From: Punctularia strigosozonata HHB-11173 SS5
Lineage: Eukaryota > Basidiomycota > Agaricomycetes > Corticiales > Punctulariaceae
Assembly: GCF_000264995.1 (NCBI RefSeq)
Contig: NW_006767433.1
Location: 3,351,521 to 3,415,520 of the forward strand
Direction of reading: 5' to 3'
DNA: 64,000 nt
In this document: piece after piece, positions 40,901 through 53,131 of the stretch
Layout of the letters: each line of letters begins with the position of its first letter
Position numbering within the stretch: position 1 is the stretch's first letter
Program-made: the position numbers and the translations under genes
The notes under the pieces: generated by a model
Database searches by the model: none
What the model was told of the DNA's origin: nothing
What the model saw: only the letters and a program-made list of their open reading frames with translations

Positions 40901-41160
40901 ATCCCGGCCCTCCCCACCCTGCCCGCTGTGGCGCACACCTCCTCCTCGCTGTTGCCGACGACGACGGCCACGACCTCCACGACGCTCCCCGCTCTGTGAG
41001 CAACGCCCACGACCATCACGTTGCCTGACGTCACCGAGCGCCTCATCCCCGCCTGAGACTCAGACCACAGTCTCACTTCCCCACGTCTATACCCCAGGTT
41101 GCCCTCCTCCCCAGCATTCGCATCCGACCCCCCGGGCGTCCGAGTCCCCTCGTCATTCTA
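37914..41160. other. 3.2-kb stretch without a recognised gene
   Basis: This is the largest unassigned stretch. Minus-strand frames at 39477-39878 and 39629-39841 (one with a hydrophobic segment, AVVFLWFVLSPLFCLGY) and at 40102-40401 could be exons of a degenerate or unknown membrane protein. They could not be joined into one coherent model. A 14-nt sequence, CTATGTACTGAGAT, occurs twice, near 38670 and 39337, in partly similar surroundings. 40400-40800 is purine-rich. I see no transposon protein. Confidence 0.35.
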
Positions 41161-43772
41161 ATGGTCTACACTGCCCCCACTGCCAACCTAGAGGAGCCCG
41201 CGGCACCCGTCCGCCAGGGTCACAGGCGGACGCGCTCTTCGGGTCACCCTACGTTCCCCTCCGGTTCCTTCAGCCCCTCATCGAGTCCTGGTCCCTTTGG
41301 CTCGCTCGGCGTCCTGCCTCGCCGGAAGACGACGGGGAAGAAGGCGTTCTTCCTCAACGACGAGTCGCCCGAGGAGCAGGATGACCCGATGATCCCGGCT
41401 CCTTCGCCCGTCCCCGCGCACGCGCACCTGGGTCTGCACATCAACACTACGGCGCTCTCGCCTTTCCCGAACGGCGGTTCGCCCCGCATCCCGTTCCCGC
41501 GCGCCAGCTCCTCGGGCCCGCCCTCACCGTCGGTCATGCCGTCCTCGCCGCGTCCTCAGATCCAGCGGACGCCGTCGAGCCCGGTCGTGTTGTCCAACGG
41601 AAAGCCGCTCAAGTCGTCGCTCAAGTCGTCCTCGTCCGTGCCTCACATCCCGGACGAGCTGATGCCGAACCACCACAGCTTTCACCTGCGCACCAAATCC
41701 GAACCGGCCACGCCGTCGGTCAAGTCGGTTCACTTTGCGGAAGAAGAAGACGGTGGGCTCGAGAAGGTCAGGGTCTACAACCGGCAAGGCCGGCCTGCGA
41801 ACCTGCTGGTGAAAACGGGCGAGGACACCGAGACGGAAACGGAAGCCGAGTTCCCTTTCCCGAGCCTCGCGCGCGGGAACGCAACGGTCGGCGGAAGCGA
41901 CGCGCAGGCGACGTTCGAGCTCGAAGACTCGCACACGGGCAAGACGAGCGCCATCCCGCAGACGGAGCCGGACGCATACGCCAACGTCTACCTGGAATCC
42001 ATGAGCCTGCCGAAGACGCGGCCGGTGGCCATCCGAGGTAGGCACCGAGCGGCCGTGCGCATCTTATCTGACTGACGATGGCAATCGACAGGGTCCGTGC
42101 TCGTCCGCAACGTGGCGTTCGAGAAGCACGTCGTCGTCCGCTTCACGCTCGACGACTGGCAGACGACCTCCGAGGTCACTTGCCACCACGTCGTGTCGCT
42201 CCCCGGCTTGCCCCCTCCGTTCCCGAGGGCGCGCACCGCAGGAGATGCGGTCCACGAAGTCGCCAATTCCAGTGGTTCGTTCTTCACGTACCGCGCTGTG
42301 CCCCCATATCATTCTCACGCGAGCTACAGGCGACGACAATGCACCGCGATGGGACCGTTTCTCGTTCCAGATCCGCTTGGAAGACTACGAGCACAAGCTA
42401 TCGGATCGCGTCATGTGGCTCGTCGTCAGATACAGCTCACCGGGCGTCGGGGAGTGGTGGGACAACAACCACGGAGGAAACTACCGAGTTGGCTTCAGGA
42501 AGGCGGTCGCGACCAGCTCGGTAAGCGCTCATCGTTGTACGACGATGGCCTCACGTTGATCGCAAATACCTTCTCCAGCCCGTCACCCCAGTCACCAGTC
42601 AGCAAAGGACCTTCACGGCTCCAAGCACTCTTCGTACCACGCCCATGAGCGGGTCTGCTGTGGCTTCGCCGCTGGCCATGGTCACAGGCCCGATGTCGCC
42701 GCCGATCGCCTCATCGTCGATGCCCATCCCGATGCCATCGACCGCTGCTCCAGTACATCGGCCGTCTGCGATCGCATTCGGGGCATCACCCCCTACGTCT
42801 TTTATTGCTTCGACCGTACCTGCATCTCCTTCGGAATCTGCGAACGGCGTGCCCTTCCCGACGGCATACCCCTCACCGCCCAACAGTGCGCTCCCGTCTC
42901 CGGAGACGGCACCCATGCCTCTGCCGGAACAAAAGGCGCCACACTCTTGGTCCGCTACGGAAACGTTGCTCACATCTCGTCCGTCCCTGAGGCCGGCAAG
43001 CATGCAACGTTCGAATTCCTCGCCGCCATTGTATCATCCTGCGGCGCCAGTGCTCAAGATTGGGTCGAAGCTCAGCTTGAAGAATTACGCGGCTCCAAAA
43101 ATCGATTCTGCTGTTAGCCTTCCTGCCCATGGTCATTCCTCGAGCGCCACGGACCTTGCCTCCCAGTTGAAGCGGGTCATCATAGGAGGGCAACCAGCTT
43201 CCGTACCGGCGGCACCAACGTCCTCGACGCCGGTGGTGCGGGTGACTGGCGTTAAGAACCGGACCGACTCGCTGGAATCAGCCAACGAAACGCCGGCGAT
43301 GACCATGAGCCCGTCCAGTTCGCGCTCCGCCTCACTCGACAGCGTGTCTTCATCGTCTTCCGCGACTACCACGCCGTCCATGCTCCGTGCTCTCCCCTTG
43401 GCGACACTCGGCGCTCCTCGCGCTTCCTCTCCGCTCACCTCGCCAAGGTCATCTCCTGGAATATCGCCTAGCTCATCGTTCACGCACCTCGCCAGGGCCG
43501 CGAGTCCGTCTGGTAGCCCGCGTCGAGGCTCGCCCCAGCTTGGATTCTCGCAGTTGCCCAGGACCGCCGGTGGCGGACGTGTGGACTCGAGCGACCCGAC
43601 CTACGCGGCGTTCGTCAAGCAATGGTGCTTTGCGCAGAGCCCGGTGCCCAGTCCTACTGTTGGCCCGGTTGAGTCAGCGGACAAGACTGCCCCCAAGGAG
43701 GAAAACTCGTGGCTGGGTGCTGGCAGCTACAACGTTGGTGCCACGGTGAACTGGGAGGCCGGTAGGGCATGA
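41161..43772 (+). CDS. Protein phosphatase 1 regulatory subunit with CBM21 (glycogen-targeting, GAC1-like)
   Basis: Exons 41161-42037, 42092-42274, 42330-42520 and 42579-43772 give 814 residues. A long disordered Ser/Pro-rich N-terminus contains a PP1-docking RVxF-type motif, KSVHF (188-192). The CBM21 domain follows at about 293-415: [23 protein letters not shown], then [12 protein letters not shown] and the signature [14 protein letters not shown]. These domains together define glycogen-targeting PP1 subunits such as yeast Gac1, which bring Glc7/PP1 to glycogen synthase. The C-terminal 400 residues are again low-complexity Ser/Thr/Pro. A single exon encodes each low-complexity arm, while introns cluster in the CBM. 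Codon third positions are strongly G/C in exon 1, more than in neighbours. Confidence 0.93.
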
Positions 43773-46028
43773 ACCTCCTTTCCCAGCACCGACATCGCCA
43801 TGGTGTGTTGGTATGCAGGTTTTCATAGGCTGCATCGCTGACGACATAGGTTCATTCAGATTAGTTTCGGTCCTTCGTCGGATCACGACGCTCCACCTAA
43901 AACCGGCCGCGACCTGCCATAACATCATCGACACGACACTATATGAATTCGCAATGACATCGACACGAAATATCATGGTCGCAATATTTATACTGTGCGC
44001 ATACGCGAATCCTCCGCTACGGAGACTCGTTGTATGCGCCTTTGGGTGCTCTGCGCGCCAAGACAAGCCGCCCGCGACCGCACCTCGCGTGGCGCATCTA
44101 CTTATCCCTATCTCGTTATCCGCCGGCCCGGTCCGCTCTCTACACTATCGCTCTCCCTGTCGTTTACAACGTCTGTACACCATCTTCCTTCTACAGCGTT
44201 CAACACCAATTATACATGGGCCGGTCCGACACCTCCCTCATCTACTCGCGCAATGCACTCTACAAAACTGGTGCAGTCACCTCTGTGCCACCCCTTCGCA
44301 AGTTGGCTTTTTTCTCAACCACGTTTCGAATACCCCCGTGCACCTTTCTCGCCCCACCTCATACACGGGTTTCTTCTCGTCTTTCCTTTATCTACAAAAT
44401 GTACAACAGTAACGCCATACCATCGCCAACTTACATCTCTCGCCCATCTCTTTTCCATACCCCCTGGACTGCGTCCCGCGGCTGACAGACAGCCTTTGTC
44501 ACCTACCCCATTACTCCATCTCCCGCATTGGCTCATCCGTGGTAGCGTGTACTATAGTGTATATAGATAGCTGTGGGATGCTCGGACAATCCGTCTTCTT
44601 TCCTTCTCTTGATCGCACGTCTCCCTGTACATACACTGTCTCAATGCATCCATTTGAGTCTGGATACCATGTTATAAGCTTGTATCGAGGGATGGCGCGG
44701 CTAGCCGGTGACTATGAAAGACAAGACGATACGAGGTCAAATTGCGTCGACCGGGCTGTTGCCGAACCCCGCAATAGAACATCTTGACGGGTGATTCCCG
44801 ATGGGGGGTCTCCAGAAAAAGGTTGATAAGAGAATCCGACCAGGGCCGAAGGTGCGGGGTGTGGGTTAAAGCAGGACAAAGCGCGCCAGGATGGAAGCCC
44901 ATGGATGGCCGACGGAGCACTAGGGCTGGTTCCTCAGGGCGGTGGCGCGTTCGTTGATATCGGCGTTCGGGTCGGTAAGAATGCACAACGTTCGATGCTC
45001 ATGCCAGATTGGCGATTGCAAGTATATGTGTACAAACCCGATGCAGGAGGAAGCCAGGCGAACATAAGATAGCGCCCTGGTGAGATCTCTTCGCTTTTGC
45101 GGGTAGTACCGAGAGAATGCGAGCAACTCTGAACGTCGAGAGCTGGAGAGGCACGGATCGTCTTCGTCAGGGCTGAACGTGTCTGATGCCAGCAATAGAG
45201 TTCGACTTCGTGCCGAGCTAGAGAACCTTTAAGCTCATCGGGTCCATGCGTGCTAGTTGTTTCGCGGACAGGCCGAACCCGACATGCGGGAGGCACGCGA
45301 GCGCGAGATGCGTATTACAACCGTCTTCGTCGCCAGGGTGCAGGTCGAACATTCTACACGGCGACTGGTATTCTGGAGTGCAGGGTTGTCTCGAAGGCGA
45401 AAGGGTCGGGGGCGGGACTGGAGGCCGACACCCCGTCGGCGCCGCTTGTACTCTACATGCGAGTTACGGCGGATGTGTCGTTGGTATGTTCGAGTTGGAC
45501 CTGTGCTCGACAGTCAGTTACAGCCCGCTCCTCTGCCTCCACCTCTGCAGCCCGTGTCCGGGTCCCGCGATGCCGGTGCCGAGCGACGAGGGTGTATATC
45601 GAGCGCGCCGCGCTGTTGGACACGGCCTGCTTCCCGAACGGTACATAGTGGGAATAGATGCAAGCTGTCGGCGATGTTTCAAACCATCGTCCAGGTTGCT
45701 TTCTGCCGCCACCATGGCCATCCCCGACGACCTGTCCGTCGCTGCGACCGACGACGATCAGCGGTGCGGAGCAGGCGACAGGGGCGCGGGGTCTGCTCGC
45801 CGTCCGTTCGAGTTGCCGACGTGCCGTGATGCTTGTCAATGTGACCGATGACCGGACTGACATCCGTGCTTGCCCTGCGTTCGTCAACTTTCGTCCCGTT
45901 TCCTCTCGTCGTCGGCGTAGCCAGCGAGCTCTCTAACAGACCGTAGCCTCCAGCTCCGGCTGCTGATCTCCCGTCCCCACTATCTCTCTACCTCTTCATC
46001 GTAATTTACCGGAGCGACCGCCTTCGCT
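43773..46028. other. 2.3-kb stretch without a recognised gene
   Basis: The left part (44080-44540) is pyrimidine-rich and opens long but low-complexity plus-strand frames. 45240-45900 has overlapping frames in all phases, as expected of GC-rich sequence. No domain, signal peptide or consistent splice model was found. The right end should contain the promoter of the deacetylase gene. Confidence 0.4.
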
Positions 46029-48065
46029 ATGCTCTCGCGCGCCTTCCTTGCCGCCTTCCTGCCTCTGCTGGTCGTCGCCCAGGATGGATCCATCAGCGGG
46101 CCCACCAGCAGTTCCCAAGCTGCTGGGTACTCCTGCGACACGTCCAAGTGCAAGCTACCAGACTGTAACTGTGCCAGCACCAGTCCGCCTGGCGGTTTGT
46201 CACCCGTGAGTTACGTTTCCGTTGCATGAGTTCCGCGCGATTTCGCACGAGTTGCCGCTGCTCGTCGTTGGCGCACTCGCTGGGGTGATTCACCGGATGA
46301 GGCTTGCTTTTTATTCATTCAGAATCCTGTCGCGATACCTCCGATGCTGACGGCTTCGAAATAGTCCCAGGTCCCTCAGTTCGTCGTATTCACTGCCGAT
46401 GATGCGGTCCAGTCGTATACTATCGGTATGTCGCTGTACTTCGGGCCGAGATACATCGATGACAATGACGCCGGCGGCAGACGCGGTGAATCAGTTCCTG
46501 GCCCACCGCAAGAACCCGAATGGATGCACACCCAAGATGACCTACTTCACGTCGCTCAACTACACGAACTATACCCTCGTCACGGATTGGTTCGTCGCCG
46601 GGAACGAGATAGCTGATCATACGTCAGTCCCATCTCGTGGAGCATCTTTTCTTCGCTATGCTCACGGGGACGTAGTATGACACATGTTGGAACGCCACCT
46701 TCGGACGAGATCAACGGCAACCTGGTTGCGCTGAATGCGCTTGCCGGTATCCCTCTCAACTCGATTCAGGGATTCCGTGCTCCGTATCTGAACTACTCGG
46801 TCGACACCCTCAAGCTCCTGGCTCAAGCGGATTTTACCTACGATTCATCCGCGTCGGCATCCATACCGGTTACTGATGACGGCACGGACGCTTTCTGGCC
46901 TTATACGCTCGACTACGGCATGGCGAACGATTGCCTGAGCGTCGATGGGATCTGCAAAGGCGAGCCCAAGCTGCCTGGCTTCTGGGAAATTCCTATGTAT
47001 GCCTTCTTCGACAACCTTGGCGTTAATGGCCCTCACTTGATGGACCCTTGGCTGTCAGTATTCCCCTCCTACTTGGCTTGGTGTTGTCGAGGCTTATGAT
47101 CATTCAGGGACGCCGCCAACGGTGGTTCGAGCGTCAACGATACCGCGACGTTCGAGTACATGAAGAACACCTTCACCGCTCATTACACTAGCAATCGGCA
47201 GCCCATCGGCCTTTACACGCACCCTATCCATGTTTCACTTTCTTACCCAGGCTCTACCGCATCCAACTCGACTATCAAGATGATCAACGCCTTCCTTGAC
47301 TGGGCGCAGGAGCAGGACAACGGCATGTACCTTACTCTTGTGCACTCCTGGCCTCGTGTTAAACACCTCCTGCAGTGTGGATTGTGTCCAACGAGCAACT
47401 TCTGGCTTGGGTGAAGAACCCCGTACCCGTCGACCAGCTCGATCAGGTTGACGCCCTCAAGTGCTCGACACCCGATGTTGATGCATCGGAGAAGATCTGC
47501 AACGGTATCCCGCAGAACGAGGCCGGTCTACTGTCTCACTGCGCGTTCTCAGACTTCCCATTCTACACCTGCGTGAGTACTGTGGTCCGTGCTTCATGTT
47601 CTGTTTGCTTAAGGCATGACAGTACGGTTGCCCGGAAGTTCCGCCTTCACCTTCAGACCCCAACCCCCCTCAGCAGGTTCCCGATGGCGAACAAGCGCGC
47701 TTTAGACGTGAGTGTGATTCGTTTGCTACAGCCGACGTCATTGCTCAGCAGTACGGTTGCGCACAGTCCCATCAAACTGCTCCACGCCCTTCTGGGACCC
47801 GATCGACGGCAAGTGCATCTGCAACTCCTCGACGTGCTCCTTTACGGACGCCTCCCGTCCCATCGGCCCCAACGGCGCTAACCTTACCGGTGGCGGATCC
47901 GGTGGAACCTTTGGAAGTAGCGAATCGGCGAGCGCTACGGCTACTTACGTCCCGTTTAACGGCAGTGGCGCAGTTCCTTCCATGAGCCTTCCGACCGGCA
48001 TATGGGCTGCGGCCCTTGTGGGCTTGATCGGTGCCGTATATGGTGCTGTGGGCGTCATGGTCTGA
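46029..48065 (+). CDS. GPI-anchored polysaccharide (chitin) deacetylase-like protein, CE4
   Basis: Exons 46029-46205, 46365-46425, 46481-46622, 46676-47053, 47108-47322, 47376-47572, 47623-47707 and 47752-48065 give 522 residues. A signal peptide (MLSRAFLAAFLPLLVVAQ) precedes a Cys-rich segment (CDTSKCKLPDCNC) and a NodB-type fold. Motif 1 reads FTADDAV (68-74), keeping the Asp pair of the usual TFDDG. The zinc site is HTMTH (126-130). GFRAPYL and PIHVS correspond to later motifs. The C-terminus has a CxC-type Cys cluster, a Ser/Gly-rich stretch and a terminal hydrophobic helix, typical of a GPI-anchored wall protein. The 47323-47375 intron needs a GC donor (GCATGT). The altered motif 1 leaves real activity on chitin open. 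Confidence 0.88.
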
Positions 48066-48421
48066 CATAAACCTGCGCAAACGCCCAGCATGTTATCTCT
48101 CATTTATCGGACCTTGGACTTGGATAGGAATCGCACTTTAGTTAATTTTGCCTAGGCGTTCACTGTCCCTCACGCGCAAACCACTTTGCACCACTCCTCG
48201 CATGATCGTAGTACCTTACGCCGTGATAATAGCAGCATATCTTTCATGTCTTGATTCATGTCTGGAAAAGCGCTACATTCTACAATCATACATGACAGAA
48301 TAAACGACGGTCAACATCACGTTTGAGGTAACGTACACACGACCATTCGCATATGGTAACAATCACAAAAGGCCTGGAACACGGGTACGCATCATACGGA
48401 TAGGGACGAAGAGTTCGCGTA
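48066..48421. other. Convergent 3' spacer
   Basis: This 356-nt spacer lies between the converging deacetylase and STAND-N-like genes. It is AT-richer than its flanks, and nothing else is recognised. Confidence 0.45.
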
Positions 48422-49412
48422 TCAAGCCAGGAAGGGGGAAAGAGGCTGAGGGGAACGTGGACGGCCAGTGTCAGAGGCTTTACGAACGGGAAGGCAACCC
48501 TCTAGTGATGCTCCGTTTCCGGCGAGGCAGACTGGCTCCAGTTGCCGTCGTAAGGGGTGGGCGTATGAGGACATGAAAGACGTCGGGATCTGCGTGACTG
48601 GGGTATCGATGGGAGTGGTGACTTCGAAGGGTGTCCAAGAGTGGCATGCTGCATCACTGCTCCCCACAACGGGTTCATCATCGTTGACGTTGAAGGACGA
48701 TATCGGCGCAGGGAACACCGAGACGGGCTCGACGATGAGACGCGCAGCAGGAAACGGAGGAGCAGATGCGTTCTTGTTATGGGCGTGAAGTGGGAAGGCT
48801 AGTAGAGTGTTCATGCTGCTATGCGCCTGGAGAGCTGGGGTAGTTAACGAAGAAATGGTGTCGACGACATCATAGAGAATCGCTCTGAGAGTATGGATAC
48901 GACGTTCATTAGCAAGACGCAGCTAAATTGCGGACAAAAACCGCTTACGAATTGACCGCGGTCGTCAACGCGTGAACAGTGGACATATGCCGCCGTACGT
49001 CCTCTCGATAGCGAGAGATCTCGTTCTCGGTAAAGAGACCCCAACCGATCTTCCGCCACGACTCCATCCACCCGTTATGCGGGCTTCGTCGTTTCAATTT
49101 CTTTTGGAACTCCAACACACGGGCACCGATGTCGTGCACGGTGCGGCGGCATTCTCGTGTGAAACCCTCAACGTGCTGCTGTCGGAAGGGGAGACCCGCA
49201 CCGGGTCGGGCGTGGTGAGAGACACGCGCTCGCTCAAGCAAGTGCTCGAGATGGACCAAGCAATCGTGGAAACAGTCCAGTTCCATGATCAGCGCCTGAT
49301 AAGCCGTTGACGCGCCGGTCGAGCTCGACAGAGCCTGAACCACGCGCGTGAGCAGGCCACAGACGGTCGCGATGTCACCGAACGCGCCGAAGGAGAATGC
49401 CACGAGAGGCAT
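48422..49412 (-). CDS. Stand-alone protein resembling the N-terminal domain of fungal STAND/NLR receptors
   Basis: Minus-strand exons 48949-49412 and 48422-48818 give 286 residues if translation starts at Met 49412. The first 150 residues begin with a hydrophobic stretch (PLVAFSFGAFGDIATVCGLL) followed by amphipathic helices (LTRVVQALSSSTGASTAYQA, LDCFHDCLVHLEHLLERA). This matches the pattern of the helical N-terminal domain found on many fungal STAND proteins. Here no nucleotide-binding or repeat domain follows; the second exon encodes a Pro/Ser-rich, probably disordered tail. The intron (48819-48948, 130 nt) is longer than average. The same frame is open upstream to 49538, so a longer N-terminus is possible, but it would place the hydrophobic stretch internally. 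The family call rests on pattern, not on a catalytic motif. Confidence 0.58.
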
Positions 49413-50518
49413 GCCGGGCGTGCATGGCAGGATGCTATGCGTCGAGCTGCCTGTTGGACCATTTATGAGCGGTTTCGAGCCCGAATTGCGAGGCCACGTA
49501 CCCTCCACAGCACGAGGCTTCCGTGTCAGCGCCCGCAACCGCAGCGCAATGATGCATCCAGTGAGCGAGTGAGAATATCAAGGAGATAAGAGGATGCTAT
49601 TCCAACTCTACCTGTTCAGGCCGAGCAACGTTTGCCTGCGCAGCTGCACTGGTGCAAGCCATGGTGCTAGCTGATAAGTACGCTATACGGATCAGGGGCT
49701 GTAGCCGAACGACAGCAACCTCCGCTGGTTGCTTCAGTGCTCCTCAAGAAGGTGGGCGATGCTCCATTGAGGATACGCAGGATCAGGCCTAGGAGAAGCG
49801 AGAGAGCTCTGAAGATTATCCAAAACCACCGCATGTACAGTACATGCTGAAACCCGAGCGCAAGATTAAACAGGAAAAGTGTTCGTTGTCGTTGTCACTC
49901 GCAGCCGCGCTGTGATTTGAGAGACGAACACTCACAAGAGCTAGAGTGACGCACGTGTATCTACTGGTCGCGCGGTCGATCTCCAAAATCTTCATGCAGT
50001 ATCCTTTCTATCACTGGATTCCTCTCGATTATGAATATCATTAAATGAAAAGGCACGAGGTACAGTAGCTAATTGCAATAGATCGACCAAATCCGGCGCG
50101 GATACGTATACGTACATGCTACCGATAATTCGCGAGTGATATTTCTTGCGAGTTGTGACTGCGATAAAAGAGGGGCTGCATGCAATACTGAGACGACGAA
50201 TGACCGAAGCTGATAAAGCGATAAAATATTTGAGGGCATGCCTCAGGAACGTCCCGGGCATTGATGCAGCAATCCGAGGTGAACGTTTGACGAGCGAAAG
50301 CCAATGCAAAGTAGCATGCACCAAATGAGGTGCAGCAGTCCGAGAAATATTGATGGCGCAGAGAGATCGGGACCAGAGGATATTGAAGCCGTTGTTTCTT
50401 GAAAAAAGGGTGTGTTATATATTCGCTGCCGCAGGTTTGAAGATGAAGACGTCGTTAAATTCCTGTGGGCGCGTGCGGTTGTAATCGAATACGATCGGCT
50501 TGCAGGTGTTCAGCAAAC
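49413..50518. other. Intergenic, 1.1 kb
   Basis: This region lies between the STAND-N-like gene and the 3' end of the Pumilio gene. The centre is AT-rich (50020-50230) with only short frames. Nothing was recognised. Confidence 0.45.
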
Positions 50519-53131
50519 TTAGTAGCCATAATACGCTCGCATACGATCACTGTGGGTGGAGTCATGAACGGACAAATTCGGATAACGGCCAAAAACAGAG
50601 CTCACAACAGCCATATGACTTTCGAGCCAGTCTTGCACCCCCGTAAAGTCACGATGTGCCCGCGGATGGACTCGTACAGGATATTGCGCTGTTCCTTGTC
50701 AACCTGAAGGGTATGCCATTTAAACACACTGCATCGCTTCGAGGTACAAAACATACGTTCGGTAGCACATTGGCAATGAGCTGGCTTCCCGTCACAGATA
50801 AGGCGAGATCGACGATCATCGCGCGTCGCGCACTGTGCCTTTCATCAATGACGTCGCGTAGCAGGGGCAAGTAAGCGTTACCCCTTCGCCGGATCTGCCA
50901 TTCGTTGTACAATGCGATCAAGGGCATCCTTGCCGCCTTCTTTCAGAGCTTTGTTCACAGATTTTGCTCCTTGCTCGTGGGTCGCATACTCAAGAAGCCC
51001 TGCAAGTAGATGTTCGATGGTCATAGTACGGTGCTTGGGTGAGCCATGCTCCAGTACTGCGCCATGTGACGTCAGTTTGCCAATGTAGCTGCAGTAGACT
51101 CGGAGACGAACTGTGCTGGATGCAGTATGAGCCCCATTGGTTCTTCGCCACCTGGGCGAATACCACCGGACCTTTGTTCAGCAGTTCGTCTACTATACTG
51201 CTTTTCGCTGACTCCTCGAGATTTTCAAACGCGTGCTGTATCAAGTTAGAGCGTCGTTTTCCAGAAAACAACTAGGACGAACTTGAACAACAAGAGAACC
51301 AGTCTCGTGACAGGCAAGTGCCGCCCATTGACCTTGCAAAGATTTATGGACGCTACGTGATCGGTCAGTGCTGTTGGTCGTGGCGGAAGGTGAGCACATA
51401 CTAAGCAAAGATGGGGGGCGCCGGCGATGACCATGTCAGTTCCATGATCTTGTAGGGATGTCAACAGCTGGCTGCAAGATAGATGAGGAACATACTTTGC
51501 TCCAGACATGGGACGCGTGCTTGTTAACGAGTGTCTGCGCGGGATCCCCGAGCAAGAGCTCAGATACAATAAGGAACCTAATGTCTTCTTCGCAGTCCAG
51601 AGCCTTCTGAAGGACATGACAGCCGTAGCAATTCGTGGCAAGCTCCACCACGCGGCCCCTTTCGACGAATTTAGATCAGATATCGGCAAGCAAGTCTCAG
51701 ACCGAGACTCAGTACCTCATGCAAGATGCAATCTTCCTTCGTTCATCAGCCGTCGTGGCAGCCTCCAAGCATCGCTGAACCGCCCAGTTACCAAACCTAT
51801 GAGCATAGCAAACACTGCTCAGCGTCAACTGAGTTTTGAATGGTAGTAGATCGTACCGATGAGCCATCATCTCATATCCCCTAGTGCAGATGGCGTCAAC
51901 GATCTTGTGACGTTCTTCGAGATTGGCAACTTTGAGTTTCTGCTGGAGGAAGATCGAAGCTTGCTGGTCCGATGATTTGATGATCCGCGTAACGAACAGA
52001 TGGTATGGCGGCGACGACGAAGGATGAAGCAAGGAGAGGAAATTTATTGGCTGCAAGCATTCAAGTTGCTCGGGGCGATGCTCACAAACAAATGACGAAG
52101 GAGACGGTGGACTCACGTCATTGTTTGATGCTGCAATGGGGATTGCAGCCCTGGTGTCGCTTTGGTATAGCATCTCGAACGACGCACGGCCAGAGTGTGC
52201 ATCACGACCAGTCATCTGCGCAACACCCGGCGCATCAGGGGTCGATGGGTCGAGCCATTCAGATGCTATAGACGACTGGGAATACCACGGTAGATCCACA
52301 CGCCGAGAAGGCGGATTAAAGGCCTGAGGAACGGGTGGTGTACTAGAAGGGAACGGCTGGCGCTTGAGTGACGGGGAGATTCTATCGGCAGTAGTGTCGT
52401 AGAAGGCGATATGATCAGAGCGTGGAGAACCAGAAAACACATCCACGACGTGCGATTGCCTATGAAAGTTGTTATGCGGCGAAGAAGGCGGCATGTCGTA
52501 TAAACGCGGAGACTCGCTGTCCCCAAACAAAGGATGACCGGTCAGGACAGATGGCCCGAAGTCATGAGCAAAACCCGTTTTGATGTTGGGTGGAGTGCGA
52601 GCAGGAGAAAGGTCCACCGGGGTCAGCAGCGCCGATGTCTGTGACATCGGAGATACATCTGGAGACAGCCCACAGTCCAGAGAAAGAGCTGCAGGCTGGG
52701 GCGGTGGCGGCGAGTTTAGATTCAGGGTTCGAAACAATTGTTCGACGTGCTACAGCAGCGCGTAAGTTCGTGGTGCATATATGCATCATGATGGAGCCTG
52801 AACTGACCGCATCTGGGAACCCTTGACGCGGCCTGCTTCTTCCGTCGCCGATGGCGCCGATTGGGCTGGAAACACCAGTGTTCATCGCGTCCGCGCCTCC
52901 GAAGACATCCGACAGGCGATCGTTGCCGGAGGCGATCAGCGGGTGAAAACCCAGGCCCTCCACGCGCTGCGGAAAACCTATGGCCTCGTCATGCGAGCGA
53001 GGAAAACCGGTGGCCCAGGATTCATCCAGTTCAGAGCGAGCTGTCTGCTGCTTTGGCGCCCACATCGACGCGCCGAGGTTATTAGAGGGAGTGGAGGCTT
53101 TGAAAGGATCGAATGGATGCTGGGACGCCAT
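50519..53131 (-). CDS. Pumilio/PUF-family RNA-binding protein
   Basis: Eleven minus-strand exons: 52808-53131, 51857-52749, 51716-51796, 51496-51658, 51402-51448, 51283-51352, 51112-51235, 50882-51056, 50757-50838, 50606-50703, 50519-50549; 695 residues. PUF proteins bind 3'-UTR motifs and repress or localise mRNAs. The first 330 residues are disordered and Ser/Pro-rich. Then come helical repeats with recognisable RNA-facing helices: FGNWAVQRCLE, CYGCHVLQKALD, ASHVWSK, TGSLVVQHAFE, WGSYCIQH, GAKSVNKALK, TGSQLIANVLP and GSKVIWLFDRM, so seven to eight units. The end, RMRAYYGY, is usual for the fungal form. The 60-nt intron at 51797-51856 has no stop and is a multiple of three. The frame is also open upstream of Met 53131, so a longer N-terminus is possible. 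Confidence 0.92.

Noticed and set aside
43813-44412. 199-codon plus-strand frame
   Set aside because: Pyrimidine-rich low-complexity sequence with equally long frames in other phases. No domain and no similarity to neighbours.
45246-45851. 201-codon plus-strand frame
   Set aside because: GC-rich region open in several phases on both strands. The translation is Cys/Arg-rich without an ordered spacing, so probably chance.
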